This document shows positions 12,756 through 24,829 of a stretch of DNA of 64,000 nt, in pieces. A program made the translations under genes and the position numbers. Each line of letters opens with the position of its first letter. The stretch's first letter is position 1. The notes below the pieces were generated by a model. That model did not search any database, was not told the DNA's origin, and saw only the letters and a list, made by a program, of their open reading frames with translations. This stretch comes from Portunus trituberculatus (lineage: Eukaryota; Arthropoda; Malacostraca; Decapoda; Portunidae), in NCBI RefSeq assembly GCF_017591435.1, contig NC_059294.1:14437604-14501603 (forward strand), read 5' to 3'.

Positions 12756-13720
12756 GCAGGAAAAGGAGGATAAGAAATAGAAGTGTTTTTAAGGAAGGTG
12801 TAGCAACGATAGAAAGTGAAGGTAAATAGCCAGTTTATGAAAAAAAGTATATAAAACCAAACGAAGGAAAATATGATAGGTAAATAAATGAAAATAAAGC
12901 AAGAATGCATAAAAGGGACGCGGATAGGTAAAGAAAGGTAAATATATAGGCGATAAATGCAAAAGAGATATAATATACAGGAAGATTGATGAAATGAACC
13001 GAAAAGGGATGTGAAGGAAAGGGGAAACAGAATAAAAAGGAGGAAAAATGCGTGAAAGAGATTAGAGGAAGATGAAAAGTCGGGGGAAAATGAAGCAAAG
13101 GAAATACGGTTTAAATGGAAAGGAAAGGTGAGGCATGGGAAAAGGAAACGCAAGGAAAATTAAAGCGAATTAAAAGGATGGGGGATGGAGTGGAAGATAG
13201 GAGAGGAAAAGAAGGGGAAATAGAGTGATAGAGAAAGGGAAGTGAAGGGATATTAAATGAAAGGGTAGGAAATTTATGAGAAAGAGGAATCGAATGAAAG
13301 CGGAAATACTACACATGACGAAGGAAAAATAGAGGGGAAAATTTAATGACAACTGAATGAAATAAAAGATAATGTGCAATAAGGAAGATGGGAATAAATA
13401 AGAAGACAAACAAAACAAAAGAAAGTGAAAGATGAGAAAAGTGAAAAGGGCGAGAAAAGAGCTAAATAATGATGACAGACGAACGCGGATAAAGAAAGAA
13501 ATAGAAAAAAAACGTAAAAAAGAAACAAGAGGAAGATGAAATGGAGGGAAAGGGGAAAAGACATACAAAACATCGCGGAAGACAAATAGAGGGAGACGGT
13601 GGTGGAGAAAAAGAAAGAGGGGATGAAAAAAATGAAGTGAGGAAAAGGGGTGAATACATAAATATTTGTGAAAGATACACACACTCGTAAATCCTGAACT
13701 CACTCGAAAATGATAGTGAT
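12755..13720. other. Kilobase-scale polypurine-rich tract
   Basis: Nearly 1 kb with very few pyrimidines on the + strand, built of GAAA, GGAA and AAGGG words without a fixed period. The minus-strand open frames are Phe/Ser/Leu-rich shadows. Confidence 0.7.
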
Positions 13721-13984
13721 GATGAATATGATCTTGATGGTGAAGATGATGCGAAATAATAATAATGATGATGAAACGTAATCCTCAACTTGTACGAATG
13801 AAAAAAGCATATGATAATGATGATGATGCTGTTGATGATGATGATGATGAGGATGACGGTAAGTGTTCTGTATTTAAGGCGATAAGCAAACAGCGTAGAC
13901 AAAACAAAGGGAGGCCTAAATAAGCCTAATCTGCGCACACACAAGGGAGGAATTCGAAGCATGGAGGTGGAAAAGCAAACACGC

Positions 13985-14008
13985 CTCTCTCTCTCTCTCT
14001 CTCTCTCT
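13985..14008. repeat. Short (CT)n
   Basis: 24-bp array; a similar one lies at 14309-14332. Confidence 0.9.
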
Positions 14009-14308
14009 GAACATTCGGATTAACACACAGTCAATATTCTACCGGTTTCTCAACATAAATGCATAAACAAATACACTAATCTATTCTTTAATTAAAAAAA
14101 AGAAAGAAAGATAAAAATAACTCACAAAAGCAATTTCTTATCATGTATTACAAAGGAACAACACAAAAGTGGACACAGTATTAATGCAACGACTGAAATC
14201 TGCTCCCTAAAACGTCCACTCGAGTCACTTATGTCCACTTACCACCTCGCCCTCTGCCCTTGTAATCTGTATCTATTTGGCCATGTCCCCTTCCCCCTAC
14301 CGGCAATA

Positions 14309-14332
14309 CTCTCTCTCTCTCTCTCTCTCTCT
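14309..14332. repeat. Short (CT)n
   Basis: 24-bp array, about 140 bp upstream of a long (GA)n of opposite sense. Confidence 0.9.
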
Positions 14333-14468
14333 GATCTGTCCGCCACCATCCGCGTGAAATTAATTTTGATTCAATGGGCTTTAGGCTTATTATTAGATTA
14401 ACACATGTGCAGAGCTTTCAGGGAGGGAAGGGGAGGAGGGAAGAGGAAGGGTATGAGGGAATGGGGAA

Positions 14469-14588
<120 letters not shown>

Positions 14589-15158
14589 TGTCGGTATGAG
14601 TTACAGATACATACATTAGATAGTTGTAAGCATTGATGGATACATATATACATACAAACATACATACAGACTTATATGTATACCTAAGCAGCAAGACGTG
14701 GATACACACACACTAACACACAAAAAAAGTAAACAATCAAGCAAAGACAGGATATATAAACAGCATGAAATTAATAAGCAAGCATTCACAAAGATACGAG
14801 AAGGAGAGACGAACTCGTCCAAAAATTAATAGAGAAAAAGAAAAATAATAAAAACACGATGCACTTCACTGGCTTCGTTAATTAAATCTTGTTGCGACTT
14901 TTGAAAAATGCTCCAAATGTTTTCCGTAAATGACATGTAAAAGTAAACTTGTCACGCCAAAAAACTTGATGAGTGTTCGCATGTTTTGGGGTAAGAAAGA
15001 TAAAAGAAATATAAGATAAGATTTAAGGTAATGTGGAGAGTAACGTGAATAAGGAATAGGAAGATTAAAAGAATATGATAAAGTAAGAGAGTTATGACAA
15101 TGAGGTGAGTAAAGGGAAGGGAATAAGGAGTATGAAAAGGTAAATAGTAAAATAGTAA

Positions 15159-15160
<2 letters not shown>

Positions 15161-15241
<81 letters not shown>
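15161..15241. repeat. (AT)n microsatellite
   Basis: Perfect 81-bp array. Confidence 0.97.
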
Positions 15242-15245
<4 letters not shown>

Positions 15246-15419
15246 AAAAAATGGCAATACGTGGATATCTTAACGAATGGAAGATGAAGTGATGAAAATA
15301 GGAAAATAAACCCAATAAAGAGAAACCAAAGAAAAATAGCTGAATGAACAAAACTCATAAAATAATGAAGGACAGCAAAAAGAAAAAAAAAATGCCTAAA
15401 CGAGCAAACTTCACACGTA

Positions 15420-15452
<33 letters not shown>
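15420..15452. repeat. (CAA)n microsatellite
   Basis: Eleven CAA units in A-rich sequence. Confidence 0.93.
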
Positions 15453-16078
15453 AAACACAAACACTGAAGCTGAAAAAAACCCAAAAGGATACAGAATCAC
15501 AAAACATTAAAGAGAGAAAAAAGAAAAAAAAAAAAACGGAAAAATCGAATCATAAATGAAAAATGTTAAAGTCAAACCATCAAATCTGAAAACGAAACAG
15601 AATCTGCATCACAAACCTTGACAACACTAATCCCTCTTAACAATTACATCCCATCGACCTCCGCTCTCACCAAGCTGGGAGAGGAGGGGAGAGTGTGTAA
15701 GAGTGAGAAAGGGTGAAGGAGAGGAAGCGAGAGAGAGCGAGAGAGTGAAAGAAAGAGAGGGCGAGTGAGGAGTTAGAGACATGGTAGCGAGGAATGGAGA
15801 AGATTGATGTTGAAGGAATGAGTGTATAGAAGTATAGAAGAACGCTCCCCCTCCATCCTCCTCTCCCTCCTCCATCCTCCTTCCTCACCCCGCTAGGAGG
15901 TAAACAGAGCGAGGGGGAGGAAGGGGGTGAGGTGTGAGGTGTGGAAAATGGCATTAGGCACCGTATTTGAGGAGAGGGACGTGAAGCGCGGGGCAAACAC
16001 TTCTCTCACCTCCTATTGTAGTTGTGTTTAGCTAGCCCCGACACAATCAACGGAGCCTCTACTTGTGCCCCACCCCCA

Positions 16079-16215
16079 CTCTCTCTCTCTCTCTCTCTCT
16101 CTCTGGATGTCAGCAATATTTTTTTTCTTCAGGTTTGATTTTATTTCGATCTCAGCTTTTATTTTTATGTTTTCTGTTATATTCAATTGTTCTTTTCTTC
16201 TTCTTCTTCTTCTTC

Positions 16216-16240
<25 letters not shown>
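16079..16240. repeat. (CT)n and compound (TTC)n-(TC)n
   Basis: (CT)n at 16079-16104, then (TTC)n at about 16195-16218 grading into (TC)n to 16239; 90 bp of T-rich unique sequence separates them. Confidence 0.93.
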
Positions 16241-16248
<8 letters not shown>

Positions 16249-16510
16249 CCCCCGTGGCGTTCATAATTACTTTCCTATATTATTACTCTTCTTTCTATTT
16301 TCGTTTTCTTTCTTCAGCCTCCGTTTTCTCATTTTTGCAAGCTAAGGAACAAAAATTTATAAATAAAGGAAATAGAAAATGATGTATGTTCTTTCACTTC
16401 CTTTTCTAACTAATTTTCCTTCCTCTCGTCCTCCTCCTCCTACTCCTTTCCTCTTCTCCCGCTCCTCTTTCAAGTATTCTCACTATAATGTGTATACCAA
16501 ACATGCTAGT

Positions 16511-16512
<2 letters not shown>

Positions 16513-16567
<55 letters not shown>
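16513..16567. repeat. (TG)n microsatellite
   Basis: Perfect 55-bp array. Confidence 0.97.
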
Positions 16568-16568
<1 letters not shown>

Positions 16569-16635
16569 GGACACAACACAACGTTATTTGGTTACTCTTG
16601 TTGACGACGTTCAGGTGTTTGTAGTCGAGGCGCAC

Positions 16636-16637
<2 letters not shown>

Positions 16638-16702
<65 letters not shown>

Positions 16703-16728
16703 TAGTAGTGGTAGTTGTTGTTGTTGTT

Positions 16729-16790
<62 letters not shown>
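16638..16790. repeat. Compound (GA)n-(AGT)n-(TTG)n
   Basis: (GA)n to 16699, a short AGT run, then (TTG)n at 16714-16790 with one TTA interruption. Confidence 0.96.
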
Positions 16791-17260
16791 AGTGGTGGTA
16801 GTAGCAATAATAATAAATTCGAAATCTAGCGTTACTTTCTTACTAATTAATTACCTTGATTCTCTCCGTCCAACATCAAGTGGACAGCTGATAAAGACTC
16901 CAAACACTGACAGACTCCACCTGAAGAACATTTACCTACACAGCTGCATCTCTCCTTGACCCTTCCATGTGCACCCTATCTCGTTCACCTTTCCTCCCTG
17001 TGCTCCCATACCTACACTCGCCTTCCTTGATACAGGTTTACAGTGGCTTTTTTCCCTCTGCGCGTTGGGGTCTGGCCAAACAATGAATACGTATGGACGG
17101 GAAATGTTCACTGATGTTCCTTTACGTACACTGAAGGAAAAAAGTGAAAGCTATAGCAAAGATGAGTCTGAATCCTGATGCCCGACCAGTGATCAGTTAA
17201 AACTTTCTGGCACGTTACATTCCTTGGTTATCTCGTATATTTCCTACTAGAGACGGTCCC

Positions 17261-17262
<2 letters not shown>

Positions 17263-17315
<53 letters not shown>
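17263..17315. repeat. (CT)n microsatellite
   Basis: Perfect 53-bp array. Confidence 0.97.
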
Positions 17316-17318
<3 letters not shown>

Positions 17319-17647
17319 AGCGTTGGCACTTTTCCACGAATACTTAACAGAGAGGGAAAAATATATTAAACTTCCTTGTACATTCTGGTGTTGGAAGTGC
17401 TGACCAGTGCCTCCATTATTTTTACTAAGTTAGCACCACCAGCGCCTCTTCCTCCACCTCCCACGCCGCTACTTCCCGCAGTTTACTAAGCTTTCAAAAC
17501 TGATTTTACGATATTTTCCGAGGATGAGAATTTACCACTTCGGCTCACCCTTTCCGTTTCTCGAGGGAACCAAACATTTATCTATTTACTTGGCTTGTTT
17601 CGTTCTGCTTTTCTGTGAGGGAAGTGCATTATTAAAAGCAATGCATG

Positions 17648-17649
<2 letters not shown>

Positions 17650-17729
<80 letters not shown>
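17650..17729. repeat. (AC)n microsatellite
   Basis: Perfect 80-bp array. Confidence 0.97.
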
Positions 17730-17733
<4 letters not shown>

Positions 17734-17799
17734 AATCTAACTTTCCTTGCTCTCCCCTCCGCCACCCTCCTCTCTTTCTCTCCCTGTAACAAAGATTAA

Positions 17800-18370
17800 T
17801 AGATAACCACGGTCGCCTCCTCTGGCCACCCCGACGGAAGGCCACGCCACCTGTCGGCTGTGTCGGGGGCTCTTCACTCCTCTCGGGAAGGACTGAAGGG
17901 GAAAGGTCGGCGCTGATATTCGCAAGGCAACACATATAGAACTCCTGGAAGCGAGGCCCGGGCTCTGGATGTATTCGGCCAGCGCTGATACGAGCTGGAA
18001 ATAGACGTTACGAGTCTTTGATACAGGATTAGAACGCTTTAATGGAAGATCAGACCCGCCTACCAGCCGAGGGTCGAAGGGAAAAGAGGATTTGGAGCGG
18101 TCAGGCAGGGATGGGAACCTTTTTATATTGTAATGCCGTTGGACTCCGCTAAGGCCGCCTACAAATGGGGTAATTCGGCCAGTACGGGTTTTCAATCTTT
18201 GAAATTTTTCCGTCCCGTAGATCTGAAGTTTCTAGCGATATCTGCTGCCGATAGAGGAAGGAAGCTCCATGTTGCTGAGGCCCTGCAGTGGTGGTGGCGG
18301 TGGTGCCCTGGTGGCGGCAGCTGGGTGAATAGTCACTTTTGTGAGAGAGTGTTACGCACGAGGCTGATGC
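17800..18370. other. Unique, GC-moderate segment without a recognised gene
   Basis: Repeat-free sequence with balanced composition (e.g. GCGAGGCCCGGGCTCTGG, ATTCGGCCAGCGCTGATA). The open frames show no domain. It could be a conserved noncoding element or degraded mobile DNA. Confidence 0.3.
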
Positions 18371-18709
18371 TGCTGCCTTGATGACTCTTGTTAAGTAAAA
18401 AAAAAAAAAAAAAACAAGACTTTAGTTAAACAGTAAGATGGATTTTTTTTTTTTTGCGCTTCATGACATTCTCACCATGAAGACAAGAACAAAATTCTTA
18501 TATCTTACGTGGTATATCAATGTTTGATTTCAAAATAAAAACCTGCTTATAGTGACAAAGTTCTCCTAATCGCTTTTATGTTTAGTCTTGTTATTATGAG
18601 CAACGAAGCACCACGCCTTACGTTACTCACCTATACAATATAGAGAATAAAAGAAAAAAACATAAGACGAGGAAAAGTAAAGCGATGTTCAAAGACGGGC
18701 TCGTTCCTC

Positions 18710-18845
<136 letters not shown>

Positions 18846-19328
18846 CTTTCATGAACGCCTGTGACTTCCATTCGGTGGAGCAGCAACACTGTCACTGCGA
18901 CAGAACCTCCTGCATTCTTTCATCTCATTTCTTTCATCTCTTCACTGTCTCCTAACTAAAAAATCATTTCATTTCTAAAAAAAAAATGTTTGAAGGATTA
19001 CCAAGCTTACCAAAAAGAATTAAAAGAAAGAGAAACGAAAAGAAAAGAAAGAAAACCAATAGTTTTTCGGTAGGTAAAAAAATAAGAGGAAAAGAATACC
19101 GTTAGTTCTTTAAATATGTATGGAAAAATAATGCAATAAATGAAATGTTTGATAGAGGCTGCAAGGCATTTTTCCCCTTAGAGCTCCATCGCAAACACTC
19201 CTCCGCGCCCTTCCCGTGGCCCAATCAGATTACTCAACACCGCCGCGGCCTGCGAGTGTTGTGAAGCCCTCGAGAACACTGAACGAGAAATGTAACAAAG
19301 CCAACAAGTGTAAGCCTTCACCTCCCAC

Positions 19329-19330
<2 letters not shown>

Positions 19331-19367
<37 letters not shown>

Positions 19368-19375
19368 AAGAACAC

Positions 19376-19450
<75 letters not shown>

Positions 19451-19478
19451 ACCTGTGGATACCTGCTGGTGTCTCTCT

Positions 19479-19542
<64 letters not shown>
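19331..19542. repeat. (CA)n - (CT)n - (CA)n block upstream of a SINE
   Basis: (CA)n 19331-19365, (CT)n 19381-19447 and (CA)n 19482-19542, the last joined to the SINE head. Confidence 0.97.
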
Positions 19543-19543
<1 letters not shown>

Positions 19544-19818
19544 GCGTAGTGTAGTGGTTAGCACGCTTGACTCACAATCGAGAGGGCCGGGTTCGAGTCC
19601 CGGGGCGGCGAATGCAAATGGGCAAGCCTCTTAATGTGTGGCCCCTGTTTACCTAGCAGTAAATAGTTACGGGATGTAACTCGAGGGGTTGTGGCCTCGC
19701 TTTCCCGGTGTATGGAGTGTGTTGTGGTCTCAGTCCTACCCGAAGATCGGTCTATGAGCTCTGAGCTCGCTCCGTAATGGGGAAGACTGGCTGGGTGACC
19801 AGCAGGCGGCCGAGGTGA

Positions 19819-19821
<3 letters not shown>
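19543..19821 (+). mobile_element. tRNA-Val-derived SINE copy
   Basis: A tRNA-like head occupies about 19543-19610, with box A (TAGTGTAGTGGTTAGCAC), an anticodon arm whose 7-nt loop CTCACAA carries CAC (Val), and box B (GGTTCGAGTCC). It is followed by a tRNA-unrelated body of about 210 bp ending near GGCCGAGGTGAATTA. It is flanked directly by (CA)n at both ends (19482-19542 and 19822-19861). The body shares the GAGCTCTGAGCTCG segment and the CCCCTGTTTACCTAGCAGT segment with the other three copies. Confidence 0.85.
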
Positions 19822-19865
<44 letters not shown>

Positions 19866-19912
19866 GAAAAAAAAGAAACTCATATAACAAAAAAAAAAAA
19901 AAAAAAAAAAAA
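19822..19912. repeat. (CA)n tail plus A24 run downstream of the SINE
   Basis: (AC)n to 19861, then after 28 bp a run of A at about 19889-19912. Confidence 0.93.
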
Positions 19913-20532
19913 ACATCAAGCTAATCGTATGCACGAGGAACCTCTTAAGCAATACCAATAAATATTCTTCAGTCCTACAGAGGGAGGAGAAAACGGGGGA
20001 GGTGAAGGGGAGACTAATCCAAACCCAACGATTGAGAAGTCGCTGCTCCCTCTGGACGCTCACTCTCTTGGTATCTCCCACCACGCAGACGTCGCCAATC
20101 TAAATGGTAATGGACTGCTGGGCGGGTCATGGAGAGGCTTGGGAGGGTAAAGGAGAAATGTATGGGAGGGGGAAAGAGAGGCTGAGGAGTGGCTGGAGGG
20201 AAGGGGAGAGACGGAGGGGCGTGGAATGAATGGATGCTGAGGAAAGAATGATAGAGAGAGAGAAAAAAAAAAGTCATTGGGAAGAAGAGATGCTGCGAAT
20301 AAGAGCTGTGGAAAGGAGACAGGAAAGGAGGAGGAAGGAAGATAGGGAGGGTGAGACAGGGAGAGAGATATTGACGGGAAAGAGGGAAGCTAGGGACAAG
20401 CAAAGTGGATTTGTGGAGAGTAAGAAGAGGAAGCATTAAGGAAATGGACGTACAGGAGGAGGAGGAGCGAAGGAGGGAAAATGTGCAGAAGGGAGACTGA
20501 TAGGAAGGTAAATTGGCAGTAATGAAAGGATG

Positions 20533-20537
<5 letters not shown>

Positions 20538-20623
<86 letters not shown>
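20538..20623. repeat. (AG)n microsatellite
   Basis: Perfect 86-bp array inside a purine-rich region (20120-20630). Confidence 0.97.
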
Positions 20624-20626
<3 letters not shown>

Positions 20627-20787
20627 AGGCACGGGTAGTGAGGGGAGGGGCACTCGCTGATGAAGGCTTGTTTGCGTGAATAAATTTTCTTACATTTTTG
20701 TTGAGGTTTGACAAATAGAAAATAGAAAAATGAAAAAGAATCGAATCCATAAAATCTTACGTAAAATTTCTTCCCCTTGTATCCGCT

Positions 20788-20788
<1 letters not shown>

Positions 20789-20857
<69 letters not shown>
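20789..20857. repeat. (AC)n microsatellite
   Basis: Perfect 69-bp array. Confidence 0.97.
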
Positions 20858-20860
<3 letters not shown>

Positions 20861-22675
20861 TATCTCAGGTTCACCCAGGCTTTCCATTCCTGTCACCAGC
20901 ATTACTTAATTTTTTTGTGTAAAATATTCCCCGATTGTGTGTTGGGAGACTGAGGCTTTTCCAGTGTTTGTTTACTTATTGATTTTCCCTGACACGCTTC
21001 ATTATGCAGGAGTTCTAAATTCTTGAGTGCCTCATAAAGTATCAATTGAATTTAAAACAGGATGAGTCTTCATAGATTACCGTGTTGTCTTTTCACATTA
21101 AATGTATTCTTGTGATAAAACATATAAGTTTCTATCTACTTTAAACCTTGTTGAATGAAAATAAGCTTTATGAAGATTTGACATGTAATGTATATTAAGA
21201 AACTGTATAACTATTCGTTTTCATTTCTCTGAGTGGTTAGTGTATATAATAAGAATATTGATGTCATCCATTACATATTACCACTGTTATTGCTGCTCAG
21301 CTTTACATTCCTTACCATCCTACTTTTTTTTTCCTTCTTTCTCATCTTCCTCTTGTTCCACCACTCGCCTTTCTCCTCCAACTTTTCCTTCTTTACCGGC
21401 TTCTCTTCCGCTTTCTTTTCCGGAAAGGAAGCGTTCAGCTCCTTCATCTTCTTTGTTTCCTTCTTTACCTTTCTCTCCTCCTCCTCCTCCTTTAAAGAAG
21501 ATAAAGCATGTCATTTATCTTTCATTGTACACTTTCTTCTTATTGTACAGCTACGTTTTTTATATTTTGTCACCAGAGGAATAAACTTCCACTCTTCGTG
21601 TCAGGCTGTCCCTGTTCTGCGGTCAAATCATAACCGTCAATGAACAATGATTTATAAATAGAGACTTCTCTATTTCTACCTCTTCTTATGGCAAGCAAAC
21701 TCTTACTAGTGGTTAATAAATACAATTGTCCCAACTGGTATGCAATACAAAACATGATTCTAATGATACAGTCATACGTTACATTGATGCAAGAAGGAGC
21801 TTATTCACAGTCAAAAGTAAACTTCATAAAAAAGGCAAGACAGTGTCTCTTATTTACTATACCTGCCAGGTATAGCACCAATCCTGTACCTCCTTCATCT
21901 CTTCCTGTGTGTACGTGGCCATCCTGAGACAGTGCACCTACTCTAGCGTGTCTTAAATGAGTCTGTCTGATATGTTTCACAGGTGGGTCTGGAGAGAGAG
22001 AAAGACGGACCCATGGGGCTCACCTCCCGCGCTGCTTTGATCAGCGAGTCGTGACTAACGCAGCAGTAATTGTCCTCAGGCCGGCGCTCGATCGCCTGTA
22101 GCATTGTGCTTTCTATGATTTTCCTCCTCTCTCCCTAAGGCTTGTGTTCTCGTCACTTTCCGGAAATGGGGACTGAAAATGATATAGTTCTCTAGTTCCA
22201 TGTTTTGCACCGCGACACCAATCCTCTGAAATTCATCTGAAAACAAGAAATAACTTCAGCACAAGCCAGCTCAGCGGTTTTCTCTCCTCGACACAAGCAG
22301 GGGATGGTTGTGGTGACAGACGTGGTGTCCTGGGATGGGGAATAATTTCACAGTTTCTCACAAATCCAAAGCTCAATTTCCACAACAATGTCTGCCTGAT
22401 GCGTGGCTCTCATCATGCCTCTGCTTTATAAAGGTCAAAGGTTCTCTGTTCATTTAAAGATTATTAAGTCTATTTTTCGGCTACACTTTCGCACCCTTTT
22501 TGAATTTGTTTCGTCTATACACCTAATTCCAATTATTCTATTTATTTATTTTTTCGTGTTCCTCACTCGTGTATGCAAAAAACACATCTTTTAGAATATT
22601 ATACCTGGCAATTCAGTTGGTAGGAGGATAGAAACACAAAATGTAAAGAAAGTAAACAAGAAATGAGAAAAATAT

Positions 22676-22957
22676 AAAGAAAAGGAAGCAATGAAAGCAC
22701 CGCAAAATAAATGAACTCTTAAAATCACAAGAATATATTTGATTGAGAATCACGAAAGAGAGAGAAAAAAAAGAAAGAAAAATGACTACACAAATGTTCT
22801 TTATTTATGCAATGAAGGAAAAAGAAAAAAAATAAATGTAAAGAAAAAGAAGCAAGAAAAGTGCTACAAAATGTATCAACTGTTAAAATCACAAAATATA
22901 TTTGATTTAAAAACACAAAAGAAAAGAAAAAAAAAAAAAAATGACCTCGCAATGCTC
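22676..22957. repeat. Diverged direct duplication, about 120-bp units, 164-bp offset
   Basis: Two copies (about 22676-22800 and 22840-22957) share the order AAAGAAAAxGAAGCAA, a TTAAAATCACAA core at 22719 and 22883, ATATATTTGATT, an A-rich stretch, then ATGAC and a C-rich end. The copies have point differences and A-tract length changes, indicating an old local duplication. Confidence 0.6.
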
Positions 22958-23180
22958 CTATTTTTTTTACCCTGAACTCATTTTCATCAGTAATATTTCA
23001 CAGCATACAATTCCAGAGACTAAGTGACCTGCCTGCCACCGGAACACCGTCATCTGCCTCGGCGCGTAATCTCATCATCTCTTCTTTCCTTCCACAAAAT
23101 TGCGCTGGTCGTGTTCAAGTGGCGCGCTGAAAACTTGTTACACTGATGCATTATGAGCTCTCATTTACTTCCTTTGCATC

Positions 23181-23394
23181 TTAACCTCTTCAGTAATGGG
23201 ACACATTTTTACCATGAGTTTTGGGTGTGATTAGACGATTTTACTTATATTAGGAAGGGTCTATGGAGGTCAGAAGATTAAAGGCCAAAGTCTTCACTAT
23301 TTTACTCCCCCACATGAATTTCTGAATCTATATAAAATTGCCAAATAATAACCAGAATGAAAATGGAAATGCGTCATGGTACTGAAGTGGTTAA
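23181..23394. mobile_element. TTAA-flanked MITE-like element, 214 bp
   Basis: The left end reads TTAACCTCTTCAGTAATGGG and the reverse complement of the right end reads TTAACCACTTCAGTACCATG, identical at 14 of the first 15 positions. TTAA at both ends is the target-site duplication style of piggyBac-type elements. There is no coding capacity, so it would be non-autonomous. I recall similar sequences being common in decapod genomes, but cannot verify this here. Confidence 0.65.
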
Positions 23395-24046
23395 TTTCTC
23401 CTTTTGACAAATCTTATACTCATCTCATTATTTCTTCCATTATATCTTTCTTAAAAATCGTATCATTCTTCTTCTTCTTTAGCATTTCCATTTCTATTTT
23501 CTCTTTCTCAACAGCAGCTTTAGATAATCTACGATTTTTCATTTACATTTCTTTTTTCCATCATGGTTTCTCTCGTTCTCAGTACTCGATCTTCAACTCC
23601 CTGCGTCTTAATAGAATAATTTTCCTTCCATATGACCTTCCTACCGCGTCCTATTCTTCGCCTGTGTTCTTTCTGTCAATTATTTACTTTTAATCCCCAC
23701 ACCCTTTCATCACACTGCCTCCCCACTCCCAATACCCAACTTTTTCCATCTTTCTCTTCTCCCTTCTTCCCAGTTATCCTCTTCACCCCTCTCACACATA
23801 TTCTGTCCTTATTTATCGCCCACCCTTTCTTGCCACCCCTCATCCTCTTGCGCTTACCCCCTCATCATCTCTCTTCCTCCTCCTCCACTTCCTCCCCCCG
23901 TGCGGCCCTCACCCCTCCCCAGCCCTCCGTGAATAATACCAATAAAGTGTACGGCAGCGTCTGGTCCCCCTCACCAGCGCGACGAACTGGATGGTTATAA
24001 AAAAGCTGACGAGAACGGTGATAATCAAAGAGAGTGGCTGTTATGA

Positions 24047-24048
<2 letters not shown>

Positions 24049-24106
<58 letters not shown>
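24049..24106. repeat. (GT)n microsatellite
   Basis: Perfect 58-bp array. Confidence 0.97.
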
Positions 24107-24107
<1 letters not shown>

Positions 24108-24540
24108 GCTAAGTAAGACATTTATCATTCGTGCTTAAGCTGCAGTGTTCTTCCTGTACGGTGACTTGCAGAAAAAGGTGAGAAAAGGTAAAAATGTCCT
24201 GATTTTCTGATTTGAACGTGAAGGAAATGTCCCGATCAATGGTAGATTTTCGAAACTCTATAAAATGTATTGCAAAAAATTATAATAACAATCACATGAA
24301 ACTAAAGAAAAATAAACATTATAATTCGATCCATTTCAAGCTGACAAGAACAGTGCAGGGAATGACGAAGCTTACATTACACTATAACCATTGAAAAATT
24401 GATATAAACAATTCACTTAAAAACAACTACAATGATCACATATATCTTAATTATTTTCCGGGTACATTTTTGCATCTTTTGTACACTTGTCTGATTCTGT
24501 TTTGTCTATACGTCTTTTAAAATGCATAGAAACAAAGGTA

Positions 24541-24712
<172 letters not shown>

Positions 24713-24829
24713 CGGGCTGGTGGGACGGCTTAATCATGGCTACAGCGTTGAAAGGATCTAATTTGAATCCTGATTACCGCGGTATTTACCATGTCCTGTG
24801 TGGCTGTGCATCAGCTAGGCAATAGTGCA

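Larger units (their letters stand above)
20858..24048. other. Repeat-poor intergenic block with a MITE and a local duplication
   Basis: About 3.2 kb without long microsatellites; pyrimidine-rich patches at 21300-21500 and 23460-23930. No exon with a recognisable domain. The duplication (22676-22957) and MITE (23181-23394) are listed separately. Confidence 0.55.

Noticed and set aside
12159..13703. Several long minus-strand Phe/Ser/Leu/Arg frames
   Set aside because: They are shadows of the polypurine tract, with few stop codons because of base composition.
19543..19610. Functional tRNA-Val gene
   Set aside because: The acceptor stem is imperfect and the head is continuous with a SINE body shared with three other copies.
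20014..20856. 280-codon minus-strand frame
   Set aside because: It spans (CA)n, (GA)n and purine-rich DNA and translates to Cys-Val, Leu-Ser and Pro/Ser/Phe low complexity.
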